Shown here: piece by piece, positions 26,702 to 35,263 of the stretch
Layout: every line of letters starts with the position of its first letter
How positions within the stretch are numbered: the first letter of the stretch is position 1
Source of the DNA: Photobacterium angustum
GTDB lineage: Bacteria > Pseudomonadota > Gammaproteobacteria > Enterobacterales > Vibrionaceae
Assembly (NCBI RefSeq): GCF_003026365.1
Contig: NZ_PYOM01000022.1
Location: 1 to 64,000, forward strand
DNA: 64,000 nt
Reading direction: 5' to 3'
Notes under the pieces: model-generated
The model's database searches: none
Told to the model about the DNA's origin: nothing
The model's input: the letters and a program-made list of their open reading frames with translations, nothing else
Program-made: the position numbers and the translations under genes

Positions 26702-27511
26702 ATGCGTGAACTTGATACCCCAGCATCCGACAGTTATAACCAACGTTTTGGCGGTACACGTCGCTTATACGGTAATAGCGAAGTAGACATTCTTCGTGCT
26801 GCACATGTGTGTGTGATTGGTATTGGCGGTGTTGGTTCATGGGCGGCAGAAGCGCTAGCACGTTCAGGTATTGGGGAACTTACCCTGATAGATATGGATG
26901 ATGTGTGTGTGACGAATATTAATCGTCAAATACATGCCATGACTGGGACAGTAGGTAAAAGCAAAATTGAAGTAATGGCTGAGCGTATTCACTTAATCAA
27001 TCCTGAGTGTAAAGTGAATCTTATAGATGATTTCATTACACCTGAAAATCAAGCTGAATACTTGTCAAAAGACTTTGATTACGTACTCGATGCGATAGAT
27101 AGCATGAAGCCAAAAGCGGCACTGCTGTCATACTGTAAAAGCAATAAAATTAAGGTGATCACCACAGGTGGTGCTGGCGGTCAAATGGACCCAACACAAA
27201 TTCAGATCGCTGATTTAACCAAGACAATTCAAGATCCATTGGCGAAAAAGTTACGTGATACCTTGCGTCGTCATCATAACTTCCCGAAAAACCCAAAACG
27301 TAAGTTTGGTATTGATTGCGTATTTTCAACAGAGCAACTGAAGTACCCACAAGCCGACGGCTCTGTGTGTGCAGTAAAAGCGACTGCTGAAGGGCCTAAG
27401 CGTATGGATTGCGCAAGTGGTTTTGGCGCGGCAACTGTTGTAACAGCAACGTTTGGTTTTGTCGCGGTATCACAAATATTGCGTAAGCTTATCGAGAAAC
27501 ATAAACAGTGA
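26702..27511 (+). CDS. tcdA: tRNA ct6A37 synthase (TcdA/CsdL)
   Basis: This 269-residue E1-like (ThiF/MoeB superfamily) ATP-dependent enzyme cyclises N6-threonylcarbamoyladenosine at tRNA position 37. The nucleotide-binding loop IGIGGVGSWAAEALARSGIG is near residue 40; INRQIHAMTGTVGKSKIEVM and the C-terminal helix region follow the TcdA pattern. The converging csdE-csdA pair supplies sulfur handling known to work with TcdA (CsdL) in E. coli. Start ATG at 26702. Confidence 0.94.
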   Translation: MRELDTPASDSYNQRFGGTRRLYGNSEVDILRAAHVCVIGIGGVGSWAAEALARSGIGELTLIDMDDVCVTNINRQIHAMTGTVGKSKIEVMAERIHLINPECKVNLIDDFITPENQAEYLSKDFDYVLDAIDSMKPKAALLSYCKSNKIKVITTGGAGGQMDPTQIQIADLTKTIQDPLAKKLRDTLRRHHNFPKNPKRKFGIDCVFSTEQLKYPQADGSVCAVKATAEGPKRMDCASGFGAATVVTATFGFVAVSQILRKLIEKHKQ

Positions 27512-27530
27512 TCGATAGGCAGCTACATGA

Positions 27531-27560
27531 AAAAGGCAGATCATATGGTCTGCCTTTTTT
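27531..27560. terminator. Bidirectional terminator tcdA / csdE
   Basis: Stem AAAAGGCAGA/TCTGCCTTTT (27531-27540 with 27549-27558) between converging genes, with A-run and T-run flanks. Confidence 0.9.
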
Positions 27561-27595
27561 GTTGCTGTGCTATTTCTAGGAATGATAAATCTTGT

Positions 27596-28030
27596 TTAGC
27601 TTGCGAGTTGCTTTATTTGCTCAACAATCGCTTTTAACCCATTGCCACGAGACGGACTCAAATGGGCAATTAAACCGAGTGAATCAAAGTAGCCATCAAT
27701 ATCAAACTCACTGATCTCTGTACGCGTTTTACCGTGATATGCGGCAAGTACGAGTGTTATTAAGCCACGAACAATACGCGCGTCAGAATCAGCTTGAAAG
27801 TAAAAGTGATCACCAACTTGCTGGTGGCGAAGCCAAACTTGCGATTCACAACCACTAACTTTTAACCGCTCATCTTTGTCTTCTTCTGCCATTACCGGCA
27901 GTTTCTTACCTAGTTGAATGACAGTGCGATAGCGATCTTCCCAGCTTGAAGCGTTTTGCATTTGAGCCACAATGTCTGTATCAGAAATGTCGGTGCCGAA
28001 AGGGTGATGGGGAAGTGTAAGTTCAGTCAT
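27596..28030 (-). CDS. csdE: Sulfur acceptor protein CsdE (SufE-like)
   Basis: The ATG at 28030 (MTELTLPHHPFGTD) aligns with E. coli CsdE and gives 144 residues; an upstream in-frame ATG at 28054 overlaps the csdA stop (TAATG) and is the alternative. The acceptor cysteine is in VSGCESQVW, followed by the SufE fold segment DSDARIVRGLITLVLAAYHGKT. CsdE takes persulfide sulfur from CsdA. It follows csdA directly, so the pair is one operon. Confidence 0.93.
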   Translation of the reverse strand: MTELTLPHHPFGTDISDTDIVAQMQNASSWEDRYRTVIQLGKKLPVMAEEDKDERLKVSGCESQVWLRHQQVGDHFYFQADSDARIVRGLITLVLAAYHGKTRTEISEFDIDGYFDSLGLIAHLSPSRGNGLKAIVEQIKQLAS

Positions 28031-28053
28031 AGTATTCAATCCAGATAACCGCA

Positions 28054-29274
28054 TTAAAGTAAATCACAGGCTTTGTGTAGTGCAGTGATAAAGCGCTCTA
28101 CATCTTGCTCGGTGTTATAAAGCGCTAATGATACGCGTAATGTTCCTGTTAAGCCTAGTGCATCAAGCATGGGATGTGCACAGTGGTGACCAGCACGCAG
28201 CGCGATATTTTGTTGATCTAATAGGGTCGCAATATCTTGATGGTGCACCCCATCAACGACAAAAGAGAATAAACTTGCTTTCGGTTGTAATCCTATAATA
28301 CGTAAGCCATCAATATTTTTAATGCCTTCGATGGCTTTGTGGCGCAAGTTTTCAATATGTACTTCAGCGCCTTGTCTATCCAGTTGCTTGAGCCAATTAA
28401 TTGCTGCGGCTAACGCTAAACATCCTGCTACATTAGGGGTGCCAGCTTCAAATTTACCCGGTAGTGCGGCGAAAGTTGTACCTTCAAAAGAGACTTTTTC
28501 CACCATTTTACCGCCGCCGTGCCAAGGTGGCATTGCTTCAAGTAGCGCTTGCTTGCCATAAAGAACGCCAATACCAGCAGGAGCATATATTTTATGGCCT
28601 GAAAACACATAGAAGTCAGCATCGAGTGCAGTGACATCGATATCTTCATGAGCAATACCTTGTGCCCCATCAATCACAGCAATTGCGTTATACTGGTGGG
28701 CTGCGTGAATAATTTCTTCAATTGGGTTACGGGTACCCGTAACATTGGTAATGTGGGCTACTGCGACGATTTTTGTTTTATCCGATAAGAGCGAATAAAA
28801 CGCATCTAGATCTAAAGTACAGTCATCGCGCATCGGGATTTTAATGACGTGTGCACCGGTTTCTGCCGCTATCATTTGCCATGGCACGATATTGGCGTGA
28901 TGCTCTAATTCACTGACTAGAATTTCATCTCCGGCAGTTAGATTTGCGCGGGCATAAGTTTGAGCAATTAAATTTAATGCTTCTGTTGCGCCACGAGTCC
29001 AAATAATTTCTTTGCTGTGCGCTGCGCCAATGAAGTGTTGCACGGTTTCTCTTGCTTGTTCAAAGCGCAGCGTCGCATTCGCTGTGAGGCTATGACTGCC
29101 ACGATGCACATTGGCATTATAACCACGATAGTACTCAGTGATTGTATCAATAACCACGGCTGGCTTTTGTGCGGTTGCTGCACTGTCTAGGTACACTGGC
29201 GGTAATTCACCATCTGTGTGTTGCAAGGCAGGGAATTGAGCCAAAATAGTTGAGATATCAAATTGAGTGGTCAT
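28054..29274 (-). CDS. csdA: Cysteine desulfurase CsdA
   Basis: This 406-residue, PLP-dependent class V aminotransferase (SufS/CsdA group) removes sulfur from cysteine. The PLP-binding lysine is in FSGHKIYAPAGIGVLYG, and the catalytic cysteine loop is RAGHHCAHPMLDALG near residue 360. Substrate-contact segments VSELEHHANIVPW and AVAHITNVTGTRNP are intact. ATG at 29274 has a weak ribosome site. It leads the csdA-csdE operon, 81 bp downstream of the gcvB terminator on the same strand. Confidence 0.94.
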   Translation of the reverse strand: MTTQFDISTILAQFPALQHTDGELPPVYLDSAATAQKPAVVIDTITEYYRGYNANVHRGSHSLTANATLRFEQARETVQHFIGAAHSKEIIWTRGATEALNLIAQTYARANLTAGDEILVSELEHHANIVPWQMIAAETGAHVIKIPMRDDCTLDLDAFYSLLSDKTKIVAVAHITNVTGTRNPIEEIIHAAHQYNAIAVIDGAQGIAHEDIDVTALDADFYVFSGHKIYAPAGIGVLYGKQALLEAMPPWHGGGKMVEKVSFEGTTFAALPGKFEAGTPNVAGCLALAAAINWLKQLDRQGAEVHIENLRHKAIEGIKNIDGLRIIGLQPKASLFSFVVDGVHHQDIATLLDQQNIALRAGHHCAHPMLDALGLTGTLRVSLALYNTEQDVERFITALHKACDLL

Positions 29275-29355
29275 GGTTGTTCACATAGCTAAGATTGAAC
29301 GAAGGATCATGCTAATAAATAAGTCAGAGAGCAAGTATTGATGGCTTTATATTGA

Positions 29356-29545
29356 TAAAAAAATAGCACTGCGTTGGGGCGCAGTGCTAAAAATAGCTTT
29401 GACTGTATAGTCAAAAATACAGGAAATAAAGGATGGTCATTCCATCCGTCCGAAAGGATTCGGATAATATGCAAACACAACACGCAATATTGATTAAGCT
29501 GGTTAGCCAGAGGGCAAAGAACAGAGGATTAAATCAATATTGCGT
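29356..29545 (-). ncRNA. gcvB: GcvB small regulatory RNA
   Basis: On the minus strand opposite gcvA, a promoter TTGTTC-N17-TATTAT (29578-29573 and 29555-29550) starts an RNA of about 190 nt. It ends at a terminator with a 10-bp stem TAGCACTGCG/CGCAGTGCTA (29364-29373 with 29380-29389) and seven T. The 5' end forms a 15-bp stem (29532-29546 with 29481-29495). Next comes a G/U-rich single strand GTGTTGTGTTTGCATATT, the GcvB R1 seed that represses amino-acid transport mRNAs, and later CTTTATTTCCTGTAT, resembling R3. In enterics GcvA activates gcvB and Hfq assists it. Confidence 0.87.
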
Positions 29546-29549
29546 GGAG

Positions 29550-29593
29550 ATAATAGGGTTTCTCTAGTAGTTGAACAATGGACAATTTATAAT
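29550..29593. promoter_or_regulatory. Divergent gcvB/gcvA promoter region
   Basis: The minus strand carries TTGTTC (29578-29573) and TATTAT (29555-29550) with a 17-bp spacer for gcvB. The plus strand carries TATAAT at 29588-29593 for gcvA without a good -35. The overlapping layout fits GcvA binding between them, as in enterics; I cannot mark individual GcvA sites. Confidence 0.65.
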
Positions 29594-29637
29594 GTTCAGG
29601 ATAAAAAAAACTAATGCATTAAATAGTCGAGAAAAGT

Positions 29638-30558
29638 ATGTCTAGACGTTTACCTCCGCTCAACTCATTAAAGGTGTTTGAAGCGGCAGCAAGACACTTG
29701 AGTTTTACTCGTGCTGCTGAAGAGTTATTTGTTACTCAAGCCGCAGTTAGTCATCAAATTAAAGCGTTAGAAGAATTTCTAGGCTTAAAGTTATTCCGCC
29801 GTCGTAATCGTTCTCTATTGTTAACAGAGGAAGGACAGGGCTACTTTCTCGATATTAAAGATATCTTTTCAGCGATATCTGATGCGACTGATAAGGTCTT
29901 GGAACGAGGTGCTAAAGGTGCATTAACCATTAGTTTACCTCCTAGTTTTGCCATCCAATGGTTGGTGCCACGTTTAACCGATTTTAATGAACAACACCCT
30001 GATATTGACGTACGTATTAAAGCGGTCGATTTGGATGAAGGATCGCTCACTGATGATGTCGATGTGGCGATTTACTATGGTCGAGGTAATTGGTCTGGCT
30101 TGCGTGCCGATAAATTATATCAAGAGTTTATGATGCCTGTTTGTTCGCCAATGCTGCTGACAGGGGCGAAACCGCTGCGCACATTAGACGATTTAAAACT
30201 ACACACCTTGTTACACGATACTTCTCGAAAAGAGTGGAAGAATTATGTTCGTCATTATGACGTGCAAGGGGTTAACGTTAACCAAGGGCCTATTTTTAGT
30301 CACTCAACCATGGTGTTACAAGCTGCAGCGCATGGTCAGGGAATTGCGCTGGGAAATAATGTATTAGCACAACCAGAATTAGAAGCTGGACGCTTGGTGT
30401 GTCCATTTGATGAAGTGTTAGTGAGTAAAAACGCCTTCTATTTTGTTTGCCAAGAGCGCCAAGCTGATACTGGACGAATTCAAATATTTAGAGATTGGGT
30501 GTTAGCTAAAGCACGTCGTGAACAAGAGGATATGCCTGATGTCGAACTTAGCCAGTGA
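29638..30558 (+). CDS. gcvA: Glycine cleavage regulator GcvA
   Basis: This 306-residue LysR-type regulator has an N-terminal 90 residues (SRRLPPLNSLKVFEAAARHL onward, then RAAEELFVTQAAVSHQIKALEEFLGLKLF) nearly identical to E. coli GcvA, giving a firm assignment. It activates gcv and gcvB and represses its own gene depending on glycine and purines. The ATG at 29638 has a poor ribosome site. Its 3' end overlaps the hydrolase gene by 20 bp, so translation is probably coupled. Confidence 0.95.
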   Translation: MSRRLPPLNSLKVFEAAARHLSFTRAAEELFVTQAAVSHQIKALEEFLGLKLFRRRNRSLLLTEEGQGYFLDIKDIFSAISDATDKVLERGAKGALTISLPPSFAIQWLVPRLTDFNEQHPDIDVRIKAVDLDEGSLTDDVDVAIYYGRGNWSGLRADKLYQEFMMPVCSPMLLTGAKPLRTLDDLKLHTLLHDTSRKEWKNYVRHYDVQGVNVNQGPIFSHSTMVLQAAAHGQGIALGNNVLAQPELEAGRLVCPFDEVLVSKNAFYFVCQERQADTGRIQIFRDWVLAKARREQEDMPDVELSQ

Positions 30559-31216
30559 ATACATGATTAACGAACCTAAATCAGGTACCGCTGTAGCAAC
30601 ATTTCTGTTTGCGCATGGTGCAGGGGCGGGAATGGATCATACCTTTATGACGGCAGTCGCTGAAGGTTTAGCGCTGCAAGATATTCGGGTAGTACGGTTT
30701 AATTTTCCATATATGGTTAAACGTGCTGAAGATGGTAAAAAGCGACCGCCTGATCGCCAACCAAAACTCTTGATTGATTTTCAACGTCATATCGAAACCT
30801 TTGCTGGCAGTTCGTTAGTCATTGGCGGTAAATCAATGGGCGGTAGAATGGCGAGTATTATGGCAACAGAGGTTGCCGAGCAAAGCCCGGATATAGAAAA
30901 CTGCGCAGCGAAAGTCAAAGGTGTGGTGTGTTTAGGTTTTCCTTTTCATCCACCGGGGAAACCTGAAAATTTTCGTGGTGATCATTTGGCGTCGATTTCG
31001 GTACCAACATTGATCCTACAAGGTGAGCGAGACACGTTTGGTACTAAAGCAGAAATAGCACAATGGGCGTTTTCTCCCAATGTAGAGATTGCGTTTCTTC
31101 CTGACGGTGATCATAGTTTTAAACCGCGAAAAGCCTCTGGTTTTACGGAAGCTGACAATATAGCAACCACCATTGAGCGATTAGCGCGGTTTATTAAGGA
31201 GCTCTGTTGTGACTGA
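30539..31216 (+). CDS. Alpha/beta hydrolase family protein
   Basis: The ATG at 30539 (GAGGA 8-9 bases upstream) gives a 225-residue protein starting MSNLASEYMINEP. Alpha/beta hydrolase features: FLFAHGAGAGMD oxyanion region, nucleophile elbow GGKSMGGRMAS, later LILQGERDTFG and catalytic-His segment PDGDHSFKPRK. It resembles the KANL3/Tex30-like hydrolases of bacteria; substrate unknown. It sits between gcvA and ygdD with overlaps on both sides (20 bp and 8 bp), so it is part of that operon. Confidence 0.8.
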   Translation: MSNLASEYMINEPKSGTAVATFLFAHGAGAGMDHTFMTAVAEGLALQDIRVVRFNFPYMVKRAEDGKKRPPDRQPKLLIDFQRHIETFAGSSLVIGGKSMGGRMASIMATEVAEQSPDIENCAAKVKGVVCLGFPFHPPGKPENFRGDHLASISVPTLILQGERDTFGTKAEIAQWAFSPNVEIAFLPDGDHSFKPRKASGFTEADNIATTIERLARFIKELCCD

Positions 31217-31601
31217 ACCATTACAAAACCGAACGCGTTGGATGCTCTTTGTCGCGGCAATGAGTGGAGCATTAACGGTAGGGTTAGGGGCATTTGCTGC
31301 ACACGGTTTAAAGCAGAATTTATCGCCTTATTTACTCGATGTATTTAAGACTGGCGTACAATATCAAGCGTGGCATACGTTCGCTTTATTGGGGTGTGGA
31401 ATATTGACACGCTTTTTGTCTTCAAAAGCTGTATCATACGCCGCTCTGTTTTTCACCCTTGGTATAATCTGTTTTAGTGGCAGCTTATATGCATTGGCAT
31501 TAACAGGCATTAAGTGGTTTGGTCCCATCACACCGATGGGCGGAGTATGTTTTATTATTGGCTGGGTAATGCTTGCAGTAGCAGCCTGGCGTTCAGCTTG
31601 A
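31209..31601 (+). CDS. ygdD: DUF423 membrane protein YgdD
   Basis: This 130-residue protein with four hydrophobic helices carries the DUF423 hallmarks LGAFAAHGL and [17 protein letters not shown] near the N-terminus and GPITPMGG near the C-terminus. Function unknown. GTG start at 31209, with AAGGAGCTC just upstream, overlaps the hydrolase gene by 8 bp. gcvA-ygdD-rlmM is the E. coli order, here with one extra hydrolase gene. Confidence 0.88.
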   Translation: MTEPLQNRTRWMLFVAAMSGALTVGLGAFAAHGLKQNLSPYLLDVFKTGVQYQAWHTFALLGCGILTRFLSSKAVSYAALFFTLGIICFSGSLYALALTGIKWFGPITPMGGVCFIIGWVMLAVAAWRSA

Positions 31602-31611
31602 GGGTTCCAAC

Positions 31612-32697
31612 GTGAATCATGTTTTATTGTATTGTCGTCCTGGCTTTGAAAAAGAATGTGCGGGTGAAGTTCAAGACAAAGCAAATACGCTGGAATTGTT
31701 TGGTTTCCCTCGGGTAAAAAACAATTCAGGTTATGTGTTATTTGAATTTTATCAAGCAGGTGATGCGGATAAATTTATTCAATTACAACCATTTTCACAG
31801 TTAATTTTTGCACGTCAAATGTTTGCGGCATCGCAGATGTTAACGGACCTACCGGCTGATGATCGTATTTCTCCGATCTTAGAAGCGATTGGTAATGACT
31901 TCCCTCGTTGTGGTGATCTTCGTGTTGAAACACCAGATACCAATGAAGCGAAAGAATTATTAAAGTTCTGTCGTAAATTTACGGTGCCACTACGTCAAGC
32001 TATGCGTAAGCGTGAGATTTTATACGCGAAAGATAACAACAAAAAGCCTGTGCTTCATGTGTGTTTCGTTGCACCTGGTTGTTGTTTTGTAGGTTATTCC
32101 TATAGTTCGAATAACTCACAGTTCTTTATGGGTATTCCACGCTTAAAATTCCCAGCAGATGCGCCAAGCCGCTCAACGCTGAAATTAGAAGAAGCATTTC
32201 ACGTATTTATTCCTCGACATGAGTGGGATGAGCGTTTAGCGCCAGGTATGTGGGGTGTTGATTTAGGTGCTTGTCCTGGTGGCTGGACATATCAATTGGT
32301 GAAACGCTCGATGTTCGTTCACGCGATTGATAACGGTACAATGGCACAAAGCTTGATGGATACAGGCCAAGTTAAATACCATGCCGTTGATGGTTTTAAA
32401 TTTGAGCCAGCACGTAAGAACGTTACGTGGATTGTTTGTGACATGATTGAAAAGCCAGCGCGTGTGGCTCACTTAATGGGTGAGTGGTTAATTAAAGCGT
32501 GGGCAAAAGAAGCGATCTTTAACTTAAAATTACCGATGAAAGGTCGTTATGATGAAGTGCTTCAAGATATTGAAAATCTGAAAGTATTTCTTATTCAAAA
32601 TGGTGTTAAGTTCAAGCTACAGGCTAAGCATTTATACCATGATCGCGAAGAAATTACGGTTCACATTCAGCGTCTAGATACACGCTCTCCACACTAA
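31612..32697 (+). CDS. rlmM: 23S rRNA C2498 2'-O-methyltransferase
   Basis: This 361-residue RlmM (YgdE) begins at GTG 31612 as [20 protein letters not shown], equivalent to the E. coli start. An N-terminal THUMP-like region is followed by a Rossmann methyltransferase with SAM motif [14 protein letters not shown] (about residues 220-233) and catalytic lysine in [11 protein letters not shown]. It methylates C2498 of 23S rRNA before 50S assembly. It is the last gene of the gcvA run and is followed by a terminator. Confidence 0.95.
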   Translation: MNHVLLYCRPGFEKECAGEVQDKANTLELFGFPRVKNNSGYVLFEFYQAGDADKFIQLQPFSQLIFARQMFAASQMLTDLPADDRISPILEAIGNDFPRCGDLRVETPDTNEAKELLKFCRKFTVPLRQAMRKREILYAKDNNKKPVLHVCFVAPGCCFVGYSYSSNNSQFFMGIPRLKFPADAPSRSTLKLEEAFHVFIPRHEWDERLAPGMWGVDLGACPGGWTYQLVKRSMFVHAIDNGTMAQSLMDTGQVKYHAVDGFKFEPARKNVTWIVCDMIEKPARVAHLMGEWLIKAWAKEAIFNLKLPMKGRYDEVLQDIENLKVFLIQNGVKFKLQAKHLYHDREEITVHIQRLDTRSPH

Positions 32698-32723
32698 GTG
32701 AAAGAGATAGCCGCGATAGTTTA

Positions 32724-32754
32724 AAAAATGCCACTGTATTGCAGTGGCATTTTT
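32724..32754. terminator. Bidirectional terminator rlmM / xni
   Basis: Stem AAAATGCCACTG/CAGTGGCATTTT with a 5-base loop (32737-32741), A-run left, T-run right. Confidence 0.92.
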
Positions 32755-32768
32755 GTATCGAGAATCTC

Positions 32769-33545
32769 TTAGGCTTGTGGCATGATGTAACGAATATCTT
32801 GCAGGTTAAAACCTAACTCTAAATCAGTTTTTAAACTTGATACCGCTTTACTTGCAAGCGCCACATCGTGGTGACCATCAATTTTCTTTTTCCATTTAGC
32901 AGGCAGATCATCTGCTGACAAAATAGTTTCTAACGTTGGGTATAGGCTGAGTAACTCTACAGCGGCTTTAGGACCGATACCTGCAATACCCGGGATCTTA
33001 CTCGAACTTATTCCTGCAAGTCCCCAATAATCCGTTAGCTTATCTGGCGCTACGCCATATTCCTTTTCAATAAAAGCACTATCTAGCCAGCGCTCTTGAA
33101 AGTAATCACGAATGCGCAGTGTCGGTTGTAATAACTGGCAGTAACCTTTATCCGTCGAAATGATGGTTACTTGCTCACCACGAGAGGCGACTTTTAGCGC
33201 AAGGGTAGCGACGAGATCATCGGCTTCATCACCATCAGAGAGCAGTGAATCAATCCCTATCTCCATAAAGGCATCTTGAATAATATCCATCCCCGTCATG
33301 AGTTCATCAGGCATAGGTTTTCTTCCTTCTTTATAGTGAGGAAGAAGTTCAGCTCGCCAGCCACGATCATCACCATGATGATCGAATACTGCCACAATAT
33401 GGGTTGGTTGGCTGATCTTGATGATTTTTTTCAGTGCTCGACAACAGGTCTCCGCTGTCGCTTTTACATCAGGTTCACCAGGACGAGCCGCATGAACACG
33501 ACGAATGAGATTAAGAGCATCAATAACAACAAGGTGGATAGCCAT
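32769..33545 (-). CDS. xni: Flap endonuclease Xni (ExoIX)
   Basis: Start chosen at ATG 33545 (MAIHLVVIDALNLIRRVHA), matching E. coli Xni; two codons upstream there is only TTG. The 258-residue protein resembles the 5'-nuclease domain of DNA polymerase I: metal ligands in GDEADDLVATLALKV and ISTDKGYCQLL, helix-hairpin-helix in KIPGIAGIGPKAAVELL. It cleaves 5' flaps. It lies just downstream of ppnN but a terminator separates them. Confidence 0.94.
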   Translation of the reverse strand: MAIHLVVIDALNLIRRVHAARPGEPDVKATAETCCRALKKIIKISQPTHIVAVFDHHGDDRGWRAELLPHYKEGRKPMPDELMTGMDIIQDAFMEIGIDSLLSDGDEADDLVATLALKVASRGEQVTIISTDKGYCQLLQPTLRIRDYFQERWLDSAFIEKEYGVAPDKLTDYWGLAGISSSKIPGIAGIGPKAAVELLSLYPTLETILSADDLPAKWKKKIDGHHDVALASKAVSSLKTDLELGFNLQDIRYIMPQA

Positions 33546-33560
33546 AAACAAATTCTTTGT

Positions 33561-33587
33561 AAATAAAAAGGAGCACTAAGGCTCCTT
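33561..33587 (-). terminator. Terminator of ppnN, upstream of xni
   Basis: A 7-bp stem AAGGAGC/GCTCCTT (33568-33574 with 33581-33587) followed on the minus strand by TTTTTATTT. It lies between the ppnN stop and the xni start. Confidence 0.8.
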
Positions 33588-33619
33588 ATTGTACGCAATT
33601 ATAATCATTGATGTTGTGA

Positions 33620-34993
33620 TTATTTTGTTGCTTTATCTGCTGTTATAATTTCATAGCAGGGCTCATATTTGCTGCCGGGTAACTTCATTCGTTGCTGTTT
33701 AACGAAATCTTGTAACAGCTTATCCATCCGATCCATTAAATATTTATCACCATCAATTTTGAAGCGGCCATGGCGTTCAATTTCATGAATACCTTCTTCT
33801 TTGACGTTACCAGCGACAATTCCAGAGAAAGCACGACGAAGGTTGGCTGCAAGTTTATCAACGGGTTGATCCATATGAAGATCCAAATTTGCCATCGCTT
33901 CATGAGTAGGTGCAAAAGGCATCTGAAATTCTTCAGGGATCTTGAGTGACCAATTAAAGCAGTAGGCATCTCCGATTTCTCGACGATGTTCTTTAACTTT
34001 GGTCATGGCTGTTTTCATGACTTGTGCAACTTGCTCTGGATCGTCAATGATGATCTGGTAATGCTTGGTCGCCTCTTCGCCTAAAGTATTCTGAATAAAA
34101 TCATCAAGCGTACGGAAGTAATCTTCACTTTCTTTCGGCCCTGTTAATACTACCGGCATCGGTTGTTCGGCATTTTCAGGCTGCATCAGCACCCCTAGAA
34201 TATAGAGTAATTCTTCCGCAGTACCTGCACCGCCCGGGAAAATAATAATACCGTGTCCAACGCGAACAAAAGCTTCTAAACGTTTTTCAATGTCAGGCAG
34301 AATGACTAATTCATTAACGATTGGGTTTGGTGGCTCTGCGGCAATAATTGAGGGCTCAGTTAACCCTATAAAACGGCTGCTGCTATAGCGTTGCTTCGCA
34401 TGACCGATAGCAGCTCCTTTCATTGGCCCTTCCATTGCGCCAGGCCCACATCCTGTACAGACATTGAGCTCACGAAGACCAAGTTCATTGCCCACTTCAC
34501 GGGTGTATTGGTATTCAGTAGGGTTGATAGAGTGACCGCCCCAACAAACAACAATATTTGGGTCTTCACCGGCATGAAGGGTACGAGCATTACGCAATAA
34601 GCTAAAGACAAAATCAGTGATGTGCGGTGCACTACTAAGATCTATATCATTACGGCGAGCAACATGCATATCGACATAAATAATATCGCGCAATACTGAG
34701 AACATATGCTCTTGAATACCCGAAATGATCTTACCATCTACAAACGCATGCTCAGGTGGGTTGACCAACTCTAACTTGATACCACGTTCGCGACGTTTTA
34801 GGTTGATATTAAAATCTTTGTTTTTTTCTAATAGCTCTTTTGAGTTATCGGTATGGCTACCGGAATTCAGTACTGCCAGTGAACAGTTACGATATAGGCG
34901 GTATAAGTCACTGGAAGCGGTTGCTTTTAAGCTATCGACTTCTATTTGGGAAAGCAGGGACATAGCCCCAACAGGACTGATATGTGTGATCAT
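33620..34993 (-). CDS. ppnN: Nucleotide 5'-monophosphate nucleosidase
   Basis: This 457-residue PpnN (YgdH) matches the E. coli protein from [20 protein letters not shown] to the C-terminus. The central LOG-type Rossmann domain has [25 protein letters not shown] and the [12 protein letters not shown] motif that bind and hydrolyse the N-glycosidic bond of purine and pyrimidine monophosphates. In E. coli (p)ppGpp stimulates the enzyme. GGGAGG lies upstream of the ATG at 34993. Its own terminator separates it from xni. Confidence 0.95.
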   Translation of the reverse strand: MITHISPVGAMSLLSQIEVDSLKATASSDLYRLYRNCSLAVLNSGSHTDNSKELLEKNKDFNINLKRRERGIKLELVNPPEHAFVDGKIISGIQEHMFSVLRDIIYVDMHVARRNDIDLSSAPHITDFVFSLLRNARTLHAGEDPNIVVCWGGHSINPTEYQYTREVGNELGLRELNVCTGCGPGAMEGPMKGAAIGHAKQRYSSSRFIGLTEPSIIAAEPPNPIVNELVILPDIEKRLEAFVRVGHGIIIFPGGAGTAEELLYILGVLMQPENAEQPMPVVLTGPKESEDYFRTLDDFIQNTLGEEATKHYQIIIDDPEQVAQVMKTAMTKVKEHRREIGDAYCFNWSLKIPEEFQMPFAPTHEAMANLDLHMDQPVDKLAANLRRAFSGIVAGNVKEEGIHEIERHGRFKIDGDKYLMDRMDKLLQDFVKQQRMKLPGSKYEPCYEIITADKATK

Positions 34994-35263
34994 AGTAACC
35001 TCCCTGGAAACAATGAAAGCTCAGTTTGGTTCTTGCGATATGCGAAAATCAAGCAGAGTAAGTTGATGATTTGAGGTTATTCCCCCATCAGGTATCGACT
35101 ATAAGAAAGTGTTTGGAGGAAGCACTAAAATAGTGTTTGTTTTTATTACCATACACAGTGAATATACATTTGACTAGATGTTAATAATAAAAATTAGGCG
35201 TCTATTTTCACTATCATATTACTTTTAAGAAAGGTATTTAAGAAAAAGTATTTGATTGGTGTT
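34994..35263. other. Intergenic region upstream of ppnN
   Basis: About 270 bases between minus-strand genes. An 8-bp stem AAGCACTA/TAGTGTTT with TTTGTTTTT downstream on the + strand (about 35120-35144) resembles a weak terminator, but no + strand gene precedes it. Nothing else recognised. Confidence 0.35.
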
